DNA of 8,611 bases from Clostridiales bacterium UBA8153 (GTDB lineage: Bacteria > Bacillota > Sulfobacillia > UBA8153). The notes below the pieces were generated by a model, which saw nothing but the letters and a program-made list of their open reading frames with translations, had not been told where the DNA came from and made no database searches. The number at the start of each line of letters is the position of its first letter. Position 1 is the stretch's first letter. Of this stretch, positions 1 through 6,459 are shown piece by piece. The stretch covers positions 4,555-13,165 of the forward strand of contig DMHJ01000038.1 of NCBI GenBank assembly GCA_003449495.1. Direction: 5' to 3'. The position numbers and the translations under genes are program-made.

Positions 1-2
1 GA

Positions 3-809
3 AGGGTGGCTGCCCTGGCCGACGTGGTGCTCATCTCGGAAACCAGTTCAGCGCGGCTTTTGGGGCAGGCCGCCCGGCAGTTGGGCCGCGTGGTCAGAGC
101 CATCCTCATGGTCGATGTGGGGGATCTAAGGGAAGGGGTGTGGCCCGACCGGGCGGTGGGGGTGGCCCAGGCCCTGGCCGGGATGGCGGGTATCGACCTG
201 GTTGGGCTGGGCACCAACTTGGCCTGTTTCGGCGGGGTGATACCCGACGCAGAGAACATGGCCACGCTCCTTGGGGTGGTGGACGCCGTTGAAGAGAGGC
301 TGGGGAGGAAAGTCAGAGTGGTCTCTGGGGGGAACTCGGCCAACCTGAACTTCTTCCTCGAGGGCAGCCACCCCGAGGGCGTTAACAATCTGCGCATCGG
401 CGAAGGCATCCTGCTGGGACGGGAGGCCGTGACCCACCGGCCGGTACCCGGCGTGTACCGGGATGCCTTCACCCTGATCGCCGAGGTCGTTGAGGAAGCC
501 GAGAAGCCCACGGTGCCCTTGGGTCGCATCGGGCGCGACGCTTTTGGAGGCGTGCCCAGCTTTGTGGACCGGGGTATGCGGCGCCGGGCCGTACTCGCCG
601 CCGGGCGCCAGGACCTGGCCTGGGACGCCATCTTCCCGCGGGCGCCGGGCGCCATCGTCCTGGGAGCCTCCAGCGATCACCTGCTGGTAGACGTCACCGA
701 CACCCAGGAGAGCTGGCCACCCGGCCGGGAGATGGCCTTTGACCTTGGCTACGCCGCGCTGCTGCAGGCCATGACCTCGCCCTATGTGGATAAGCGGCAT
801 GCCGGTTAG
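3..809 (+). CDS. orr: Ornithine/alanine racemase family PLP enzyme, 5' truncated
   Basis: This is the C-terminal part (268 codons) of a fold-type III PLP racemase of the YhfX/ornithine racemase group, which interconverts L- and D-ornithine. The reading frame is open to the left window edge, so the GTG at position 6 is not the true start. Full family members are about 350 residues, so roughly 80-90 residues are missing, including the expected PLP lysine near the N-terminus. Family hallmarks that are visible include ADVVLISE, ILMVDVGDLREG, GLGTNLACFGG, SGGNSANL and LRIGEGILLGREA, which match my recollection of clostridial ornithine racemase. It ends with TAG 12 nt before the next gene and so heads the visible operon. 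The ornithine carbamoyltransferase and carbamate kinase downstream support ornithine as substrate, but a racemase for another basic amino acid cannot be excluded. Confidence 0.8.
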   Translation, partial: RVAALADVVLISETSSARLLGQAARQLGRVVRAILMVDVGDLREGVWPDRAVGVAQALAGMAGIDLVGLGTNLACFGGVIPDAENMATLLGVVDAVEERLGRKVRVVSGGNSANLNFFLEGSHPEGVNNLRIGEGILLGREAVTHRPVPGVYRDAFTLIAEVVEEAEKPTVPLGRIGRDAFGGVPSFVDRGMRRRAVLAAGRQDLAWDAIFPRAPGAIVLGASSDHLLVDVTDTQESWPPGREMAFDLGYAALLQAMTSPYVDKRHAG

Positions 810-821
810 GGGGATGAGGAC

Positions 822-1646
822 ATGACCGCTGGCTGGGTGCTGGGGGGATTAGTTCCCCATCCGCCCGTGATCGTGCCGGAGGTGGGCGGGAAGGAGTTGG
901 CCCGGGTAGACCGTACTTCCCGGAGCATGCTTGAGTTGACCTGCCGGGTGCTGAGGGCTTTACCCGCAACGCTGGTGCTCATCACCCCCCACGGTCAACA
1001 GGCACAGCGGGCCCGGGCCGCAGTGTTAACCGGGCGGCTCTGTGGTGACCTGTCGGAGTTCGGTGGGCCGGCGGCAGAGATCGGATTTGACGGGGATGAT
1101 GAGTTTGCCCGTTGGTTGGTGAATAGAGCAGCAGGCCGCGGGCTTGCCGTGGGAGAATGCCGGGCGCCCCGGCTGGATCACGGTGCCTTGGTCCCCCTGT
1201 ATTATCTGGGAAAGGCCGGAGCTGCCATAAAGCTGGTGGTGGTAGCGGCGCCGGCCTGGCCGGGCCGGGAGAGTTTCGCGCTAGGCCGGGCGATGTGGGA
1301 GACCGTAGTGCACTTGCACCGCCGGGCGGTCGTGCTGGCCAGCGGCGACCTCTCCCACCGGCTGCGGCCGGGTGCGCCCGCCGGCTATCACCAGCGGGGG
1401 GCCGAGTTTGACGGACTGGTTACCGAAGCTCTGTCCCAGGGGAACCTCCAGCGCCTGCTGGAGCTAGAGCCCGCCCTGGTCCGGGAAGCCGGACAGTGCG
1501 GCCTCATTCCCCTACAGGTCCTGGCGGGAGCCCTGTCGGGACAGGTCTTCCGGCCGGAGCTCCTTTCCTATGAGGGACCCTTCGGCGTGGGCTATGCGGT
1601 GGCCGTGTTCACGCCCGTTACTTGCGCCGGAGCACCATCGCACTAA
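822..1646 (+). CDS. Stand-alone LigB/MEMO-like protein of the AmmeMemoRadiSam system
   Basis: This is a 274-residue protein of the class III extradiol dioxygenase subunit B (LigB)/MEMO superfamily. Candidate metal or active-site positions are His13 (in VPHPPVIVPEVG), His57 (ITPHG), His120 (DHGALVPLYYL), His179 (SGDLSH) and Glu251 (SYEGPFGVGY). A conserved AGQCGLIPL stretch lies around 223-231. These motifs look more like the LigB half of LigB-AMMECR1 fusion proteins than like free MEMO (AmrB), yet the protein stops right after the LigB domain and no AMMECR1 domain follows. The ATG at 822 has an AGGGGG site at 808-813, 8 nt upstream. AmrS follows about 13 nt later, the usual partner. The reaction is unknown; a redox or modification role together with AmrS is a comparative-genomics guess. 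Family assignment is secure, function is not. Confidence 0.85.
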   Translation: MTAGWVLGGLVPHPPVIVPEVGGKELARVDRTSRSMLELTCRVLRALPATLVLITPHGQQAQRARAAVLTGRLCGDLSEFGGPAAEIGFDGDDEFARWLVNRAAGRGLAVGECRAPRLDHGALVPLYYLGKAGAAIKLVVVAAPAWPGRESFALGRAMWETVVHLHRRAVVLASGDLSHRLRPGAPAGYHQRGAEFDGLVTEALSQGNLQRLLELEPALVREAGQCGLIPLQVLAGALSGQVFRPELLSYEGPFGVGYAVAVFTPVTCAGAPSH

Positions 1647-1659
1647 CCCCGGGAGCGTG

Positions 1660-2718
1660 GTGAAGATAGGAGCCGTGTTGGAGGCCGAGTACTACCAAGG
1701 GCAAGAGGGTGGCAACGTCTGCTGCCTGCTGTGTCCCCGCCACTGTCTGATCCGGGAGGGAGAAACCGGCTTCTGCCGGGTGCGGGAAAACCTCGGGGGC
1801 ATCCTGTATAGCAAAAACTACGCCCTGGTCAGCTCCTGTGCCGTGGACCCGGTGGAGAAGAAGCCGTTGTATCACTTCTATCCCGGCAAGCGGGTGCTTT
1901 CGGTGGGCACCTTAGGCTGCAACCTCGCCTGCCGGTTTTGCCAGAATTGGGCGATCAGCCAGGATCACCGGGTGTCCACGGTGGAGGTTGCTCCGGCCGG
2001 GTTGGTATCCCAGTGCCTGGAGGCGCGACGTAAGGACCCGGCCTGCATCGGATTGGCCTACACCTACTCCGAGCCGGTAGTGTGGTACGAGTACGTCATG
2101 GAGACGGCCCCTTTGGCCAGACAAGCCGGGCTCAAGAACGTACTGGTGACCAACGGGTTCATCAACCCGGAGCCCTGGGCCCGGCTGCTGCCCTGGGTGG
2201 ATGCTCTGAACATCGATGTAAAAGGCTTCAATGACGTCTTCTATGGACAAATGTGCTCCGGGCTGGTGGAGCCGGTAAAAGCGGCGGTGGAGTCGGCGGT
2301 AAAGGCGGGAGCGCACGTAGAGGTGACAACCCTGCTCATCGCCGGGTTGAATGACGGCGAGGAGGAGATCGACGCTCTGGCCCATTGGCTGGCGCGGCTG
2401 GACGTCGACATACCGTTACACCTTTCCCGGTACTTTCCCGCCTATATGCTTGAATGCCCCCCCACGCCCGTGGCAGCCATGAAGCGGGCCGCCGCCGTGG
2501 CCCGCCGGCACCTAAGCTACGTGTATGTCGGCAACGTTTGGGGAACCGAGCACAACAGCACCTATTGTCCGGGGTGCGGCGCGTTGCTTCTGCGCAGGCA
2601 TAGCCTGACTTTGGAAGAAAACCGGCTGTCGGACGGGGCCTGCCCGCGGTGCAGCCGGCAGGTGGCCGTAACGGGAGGGGACCATGGAGAAACGGCTGGT
2701 CATAGCCCTGGGCGGTAA
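1660..2718 (+). CDS. amrS: AmmeMemoRadiSam system radical SAM enzyme
   Basis: This is a radical S-adenosylmethionine enzyme of the AmrS family (352 residues from this start), resembling pyruvate formate-lyase-activating-enzyme-like proteins. The [4Fe-4S] motif is CX3CX2C at Cys87, Cys91 and Cys94 (GCNLACRFCQN). An N-terminal Cys cluster (CCLLCPRHC, Cys21-Cys29, plus Cys39) and the VDPVEKKPLYHFYPG block are typical of AmrS. Two CPxC pairs near the C-terminus (Cys303/306 and Cys328/331) could form a zinc ribbon or a second cluster. The open frame reaches back to an ATG at 1570, but that would overlap the LigB gene by 77 nt and add non-family sequence. GTG at 1660 (or 1657) fits the family N-terminus, with GGGAG at 1651-1655 close by; GTG 1675 is also possible. 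The 3' end overlaps arcC by 35 nt. The substrate is unknown. Confidence 0.88.
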   Translation: MKIGAVLEAEYYQGQEGGNVCCLLCPRHCLIREGETGFCRVRENLGGILYSKNYALVSSCAVDPVEKKPLYHFYPGKRVLSVGTLGCNLACRFCQNWAISQDHRVSTVEVAPAGLVSQCLEARRKDPACIGLAYTYSEPVVWYEYVMETAPLARQAGLKNVLVTNGFINPEPWARLLPWVDALNIDVKGFNDVFYGQMCSGLVEPVKAAVESAVKAGAHVEVTTLLIAGLNDGEEEIDALAHWLARLDVDIPLHLSRYFPAYMLECPPTPVAAMKRAAAVARRHLSYVYVGNVWGTEHNSTYCPGCGALLLRRHSLTLEENRLSDGACPRCSRQVAVTGGDHGETAGHSPGR

Positions 2719-3625
2719 TGCCATTATCCGGCCCGGGGAGCGGGGTACCGTTGAAGAGCAGCGGCGTAACGTGGCACTTACCTGCAGACAGGTGGCGGCG
2801 GTGATGAGCCGGGGCTACCAGGTGGTGCTGACTCACGGCAACGGGCCCCAAGTGGGGAACATCCTGATCCAGAATGAGGAGGCCCGGTCTCTGGTACCGC
2901 CCATGCCGCTGGATGTGTGTGGTGCTCAGTCCCAAGGACAAATCGGGTACATGCTCCAAAGCGAACTGGCCCGGGAGCTGGCCAGCGCTGGCATGAACGT
3001 GCCGGTGGTGACCGTGGTCACGCAGGTCGTAGTTGACCCGGCCGACCCGGCGTTCCAGGATCCGTCCAAGCCCGTCGGACCCTTCTACACAGAACAGCGG
3101 GCGAAGAGGATCATGGAGGGCGGCCAGTATGTGATGAAGGAGGACGCCCACCGGGGCTGGCGCCGGGTGGTGCCTTCACCCGAGCCGCGCGCCCTGGTAG
3201 AAGAGAGGGCCATCCGGCTCCTGGTCGACGCGGGAGTACTGGTGATCGCCTCAGGCGGCGGGGGGATTCCGGTTCGCCGGGTAGCCGGCGGTTGGGAAGG
3301 GGTCGAAGCCGTGGTCGACAAAGACCTGACCGGCCAGAAACTGGCCCGGCTGGTGGAGGCCGAGGGATTCCTGATTTTGACCGATGTAGACCGGGTGTTC
3401 ATTCACCACAAAACGGAGCGGGAACAACCCCTGGACCGGGTGTCCACGGGCCAGGCCAGGCGCTACATGGAAGAGGGGCATTTTGCCGCAGGAAGCATGC
3501 TGCCCAAGGTGGAGGCGGCGGTGCGGTTTGCCGAGAGAGGGGGATACTCCATCATAACTGCGCTGGACCGGTTGTCGTTGGCCTTGGAGGGCCGGGCGGG
3601 CACGACCATCACCAAGGAGGTGTGA
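2684..3625 (+). CDS. arcC: Carbamate kinase
   Basis: Carbamate kinase (313 residues, the normal family length) catalyses carbamoyl phosphate + ADP to ATP, CO2 and NH3, reversibly, in the cytoplasm. It belongs to the amino acid kinase fold. Visible signatures are ALGGNAI (8-14), THGNGPQVGN (50-59), KPVGPFY (129-135), RGWRRVVPSPEP (157-168), ASGGGGIPV (189-197), VVDKDL (210-215), LTDVD (232-236) and GSMLPKVEA (270-278). The protein looks intact. The ATG at 2684 is preceded by GGGAGGGG at about 2673-2680 and lies inside the end of amrS, so translation is probably coupled. Only 3 nt separate its stop from the carbamoyltransferase start. That pairing is the last two steps of arginine or citrulline catabolism, yielding substrate-level ATP. 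No arginine deiminase is visible in the window. Confidence 0.95.
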   Translation: MEKRLVIALGGNAIIRPGERGTVEEQRRNVALTCRQVAAVMSRGYQVVLTHGNGPQVGNILIQNEEARSLVPPMPLDVCGAQSQGQIGYMLQSELARELASAGMNVPVVTVVTQVVVDPADPAFQDPSKPVGPFYTEQRAKRIMEGGQYVMKEDAHRGWRRVVPSPEPRALVEERAIRLLVDAGVLVIASGGGGIPVRRVAGGWEGVEAVVDKDLTGQKLARLVEAEGFLILTDVDRVFIHHKTEREQPLDRVSTGQARRYMEEGHFAAGSMLPKVEAAVRFAERGGYSIITALDRLSLALEGRAGTTITKEV

Positions 3626-3628
3626 ATC

Positions 3629-4561
3629 TTGGCAGTGTTCATGAAAGGCAAAGACCTGGTGACCCTGCACGACTGGACATCGGAGGAGATCTGGCAGACC
3701 ATCAGGACGGCGGAACTCATCAAGACCATGAGCTACACCGGGCAGCCGTACACTCCGTTGACCGGTAAGACCCTGGGCATGGTGTTCACCAAACCGTCGA
3801 CCCGGACCCGGGTCTCCTTCGAAGTAGCCATCTACCAGCTAGGCGGGTATGCCCTGTTTCTCAGTGCCCAGGAACTGCAGCTAAGACGGGGTGAAAGCAT
3901 TGCCGACACGGCCCGCGTTCTCTCGCGGTACCTAGACGGCATCATGATCCGTACATACGCGCACCGGGACGTGGAGGAACTGGCTCAGTATGCCTGCATT
4001 CCCGTGATCAACGGCCTCACCGACTACGTCCATCCCTGCCAGGCGCTGAGCGACATCTTCACCATTTATGAGAAGCTCGGCCGCCTGCAAGGAGTCAAGC
4101 TGGCCTACTTGGGGGACGGGAACAACGTCTGCCATTCGCTGATGTTTGCCGGGGCTAAAGTGGGCATGGATGTGATCGCATCGGTGCCGGAAGGGTATGA
4201 GCCCAACGAACAGGTCATCCGACTGGCCCGGGAAGACGCTAGGGCGACGGGTGCCAGCTTCCATATTGAGCGCGATCCCCGCCGGGCCGTCAAAGACTGC
4301 GACGTGGTCTACACCGATGTGTGGGCCAGCATGGGACAGGAAGCCGAGCATGCCGCCAGGCTCAAGGTCCTGCAACCTTACCAGGTCAATGCCGGCTTGC
4401 TGGCGCATGCCAAACCGTCTGCGCTGTTCATGCACTGCCTGCCCGCCCACCGGGGGGAGGAAGTCACCGATGAGGTGGCGGACAGCCCACAATCCATCAT
4501 CTTTGACCAGGCGGAGAATCGCCTGCATATGCAAAAGGCCATACTGGCCCTGGTGATGTAA
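3629..4561 (+). CDS. argF: Ornithine carbamoyltransferase
   Basis: Ornithine carbamoyltransferase (310 residues) interconverts ornithine + carbamoyl phosphate and citrulline + phosphate. The carbamoyl-phosphate loop is STRTR at 57-61 (KPSTRTRVSFE), with HPCQ at 135-138. The ornithine loop is DVWASMG at 230-236, and HCLPAHRGEE at 269-278 carries the active-site Cys270. LGDGNNVCHS (161-170) is also typical. The TTG at 3629 is favoured because an AAGGAGG site at 3614-3620 sits 8 nt upstream; the in-frame ATG at 3641 would be about 20 nt away. Lying next to carbamate kinase, and in an operon with an ornithine racemase, it may run in the catabolic direction (ArcB-like). Sequence alone does not separate anabolic from catabolic enzymes. 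The SMG and HCLP motifs argue for ornithine rather than aspartate as substrate. Confidence 0.93.
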   Translation: MAVFMKGKDLVTLHDWTSEEIWQTIRTAELIKTMSYTGQPYTPLTGKTLGMVFTKPSTRTRVSFEVAIYQLGGYALFLSAQELQLRRGESIADTARVLSRYLDGIMIRTYAHRDVEELAQYACIPVINGLTDYVHPCQALSDIFTIYEKLGRLQGVKLAYLGDGNNVCHSLMFAGAKVGMDVIASVPEGYEPNEQVIRLAREDARATGASFHIERDPRRAVKDCDVVYTDVWASMGQEAEHAARLKVLQPYQVNAGLLAHAKPSALFMHCLPAHRGEEVTDEVADSPQSIIFDQAENRLHMQKAILALVM

Positions 4562-4592
4562 GCGGGAGCCGGGCGTAAAAGGAGCGATCCCA

Positions 4593-5900
4593 GTGAGAAG
4601 ACGTGTGGTAATCATGGGGGCGGCCGGACGCGACTTTCACAATTTCAACATGGTGTACCGGGACCGGGAACAGTACGAGGTGGTGGGATTCACTGCCACA
4701 CAGATCCCGGACATCGCAGGCCGGTCGTACCCGGCAGAGCTGGCCGGTCCCCTCTACCCTCAGGGAGTCCCGATCTTCGCCGAAGAACAGTTGCCCAAGC
4801 TGATTGCCGGGGGCGTGGACGAAGTGACCTTCGCCTACAGCGACGTGCCCCACGAGCATGTGATGGGCCGTGCATCCTGGGCCCTGTCGCTAGGCGTTGA
4901 CTTCTCCATGCTCGGTCCCGGCCGGACCATGCTGGAGGCCAGCGTCCCGGTGGTGGCAGTGTGCGCCGTCCGTACCGGTGTGGGTAAGAGTCAGACCACC
5001 CGCCGGGTGTGCCAGGTGCTCAAGGCGGCCGGAAAGCGCGTGGCCGTGCTCAGGCATCCCATGCCCTATGGCGATCTGCGCCGGCAGGTCAGCCAGCGTT
5101 TCGCGACCTATGCCGACCTGGACTATCATGAGTGCACCATCGAAGAACGCGAAGAATACGAACCCCACATTGACAGCGGTAACGTGGTCTATGCAGGCGT
5201 GGACTACCGGGTCATCCTCGAGCAGGCCCAGGCTGAAGCCGACGTCATCGTCTGGGACGGCGGCAACAATGACCTGCCTTTCATCAGGCCCAGTATTCAC
5301 ATCACGCTGGTGGATCCCCACCGTCCCGGGCACGAGGTCCGGTATCACCCCGGTGAGACCAACCTGCGCATGGCCGGGGCCATCGTTATAAACAAGGTCG
5401 ACACCGCAGACCTGGATGACATCCTGTCAGTACGCAGCACGGTGCGGAGGGTGAATCCCCGGGCGGTGCTGGTGGAAGCGGCATCACCTGTATCCGTCGA
5501 GGACCCGGGACGCCTGGAAGGAAGACGCGTGCTGGTCATTGAAGACGGGCCCACCGTGACCCATGGGGAGATGGCCTACGGGGCCGGGACCGTCGCCGCC
5601 CGCCGGTTCGGCGCAGAACCGGTGGATCCCCGCCCCCATGCCGCCGGTAGTCTAAAGGAAGTATTCCGCAACTATGCCCACCTAACCCACGTGCTGCCGG
5701 CCATGGGCTATGGCCGGGCACAGGTCCGTGAGCTGGAAGCGACTATCCGGGCGACGCCCTGCGACGCGGTGCTCATTGCCACGCCCATCGACCTGAGGCG
5801 ACTGGTATCCTTTGAGCAGCCATCGATTCGCGTACGGTACGAGCTGCAGGAAATCGGCAGGCCCGACTTGCGAGACGTGCTCAAACCCATATCGGGATAG
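4593..5900 (+). CDS. COG2403-type P-loop GTPase (annotated cyclic 2,3-diphosphoglycerate synthetase-like)
   Basis: This 435-residue cytoplasmic protein belongs to a family I recognise as COG2403 (predicted GTPase), often labelled cyclic 2,3-diphosphoglycerate synthase. An N-terminal Rossmann-like part (RRVVIMGAAGRDFHNFN, 2-18; FTATQIPDIAGRSYP) is followed by a P-loop domain. The P-loop reads AVRTGVGKS (125-133), lacking the first Gly of the usual Walker A. A Walker B-like strand is DVIVWDGGNND (217-227), and NKVD (267-270) looks like a GTPase G4 element. RHPMPYGDL and EEREEYEP are conserved-looking blocks between them, and IEDGPTVTHGEMAYGAG and GTPIDLRR-like sequence (here ATPIDLRR) lie near the C-terminus. 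GTG 4593 has AAGGAG at 4579-4584, 8 nt upstream. It is the last gene of the operon, 31 nt after the carbamoyltransferase. True cDPG synthesis is doubtful here, because that activity is known from methanogens. Family placement is good; function is open. Confidence 0.8.
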   Translation: MRRRVVIMGAAGRDFHNFNMVYRDREQYEVVGFTATQIPDIAGRSYPAELAGPLYPQGVPIFAEEQLPKLIAGGVDEVTFAYSDVPHEHVMGRASWALSLGVDFSMLGPGRTMLEASVPVVAVCAVRTGVGKSQTTRRVCQVLKAAGKRVAVLRHPMPYGDLRRQVSQRFATYADLDYHECTIEEREEYEPHIDSGNVVYAGVDYRVILEQAQAEADVIVWDGGNNDLPFIRPSIHITLVDPHRPGHEVRYHPGETNLRMAGAIVINKVDTADLDDILSVRSTVRRVNPRAVLVEAASPVSVEDPGRLEGRRVLVIEDGPTVTHGEMAYGAGTVAARRFGAEPVDPRPHAAGSLKEVFRNYAHLTHVLPAMGYGRAQVRELEATIRATPCDAVLIATPIDLRRLVSFEQPSIRVRYELQEIGRPDLRDVLKPISG

Positions 5901-5906
5901 CATGCA

Positions 5907-5931
5907 GGCCCCTCCGCCTCCGGGAGGGGCC
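5907..5931 (+). terminator. GC-rich hairpin after the operon, possible terminator
   Basis: A perfect 9-bp inverted repeat (GGCCCCTCC at 5907-5915 and GGAGGGGCC at 5923-5931, 7-nt loop) begins 6 nt after the TAG of the last operon gene. The position and stability suit a transcription end. No T tract follows (the next bases are AAGCGGTCC), so it is not a canonical intrinsic terminator. It may act with Rho or protect the 3' end. Confidence 0.45.
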
Positions 5932-6459
5932 AAGCGGTCCAGGCGCGCGACCCCTTCTGAGCAGCGACCGGTGGGAAGTCGGCCGGCCGGGGTCTGGGTT
6001 AGCGTGCCTTCGTACCTGCTCTGGTCCTTTGGGGAAACGAGCTGACGCTCCGCTGCGACATCCTGACCGGTGCCGTAACGACCAGCGCCTGCCGGGACAG
6101 CGGCGACGGGCGTGGCGTTGCCCGCAATTGTCCCATCCGGCGGGGCTACCCGCTCTCCTGGCTCCGGTATCCTGCTCCCCAAGTCAAGGGCTAGGGTACA
6201 CTCTCCAGGCCCTCGTCAAAGTCGCTGGAGTTCTCACGTCTTGCCACCATTGCCCGCCGGTTCGCCCTGGCTGGCAATAGCGCTCTCTACCGTTTGCGAC
6301 TGTAGTCCGGTAGCTTGGCCCGCGACCGTGCGGCAGACGTCATAGAGGGGGGCCCTTGGCCAGAGTTCGCGCAGGCCTCGATGGGGGCGCCTCGATCCTG
6401 CGGTCCCGCGCCACGGTTTGCTGGCGGAAACCGACCGGCTCCAGCGCTCCGGAGGAGTC
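5932..6459. other. Non-coding stretch, no recognisable gene
   Basis: About 530 bases lie between the operon hairpin and the end of the decayed transposase. Short open frames on both strands are rich in Arg, Pro, Ser and Gly, have no good ribosome sites and resemble no family I know. I see no tRNA, tmRNA, RNase P or SRP RNA signature. It may be the decayed 3' part of the insertion element (see the 10-bp repeat at 5949) or an older, unrecognisable pseudogene. A minus-strand frame at about 6234-6467 continues without stops past the transposase end but carries no recognisable motif. Confidence 0.5.
5949..5958. repeat. Left copy of 10-bp direct repeat, possible target-site duplication
   Basis: GACCCCTTCT occurs here and again at 8037-8046, bracketing the decayed transposase. 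From memory, ISAs1-family elements make 8-10 bp duplications, so this could be the insertion scar. No convincing terminal inverted repeats are seen just inside it (GAGCAGCGACC on the left; TCTTTTTTCGC, read inward, on the right). A chance match is quite possible. Confidence 0.25.

Noticed and set aside
1570..1659. Upstream extension of amrS to an ATG at 1570
   Set aside because: It would overlap the LigB gene by 77 nt and add about 30 residues unlike any AmrS N-terminus.
2336..3151. Long minus-strand open frame (271 codons) opposite amrS and arcC
   Set aside because: It is the antisense shadow of two well-supported genes, has a His/Arg/Pro-rich composition and matches no family. The same applies to the antisense frames at 126-800, 3932-4615 and 4890-5348.
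3629..4561. YgeW-type knotted, putrescine or aspartate carbamoyltransferase instead of ornithine carbamoyltransferase
   Set aside because: The intact SMG ornithine loop (234-236), HCLP and HPCQ motifs and normal 310-residue length fit ornithine carbamoyltransferase best.
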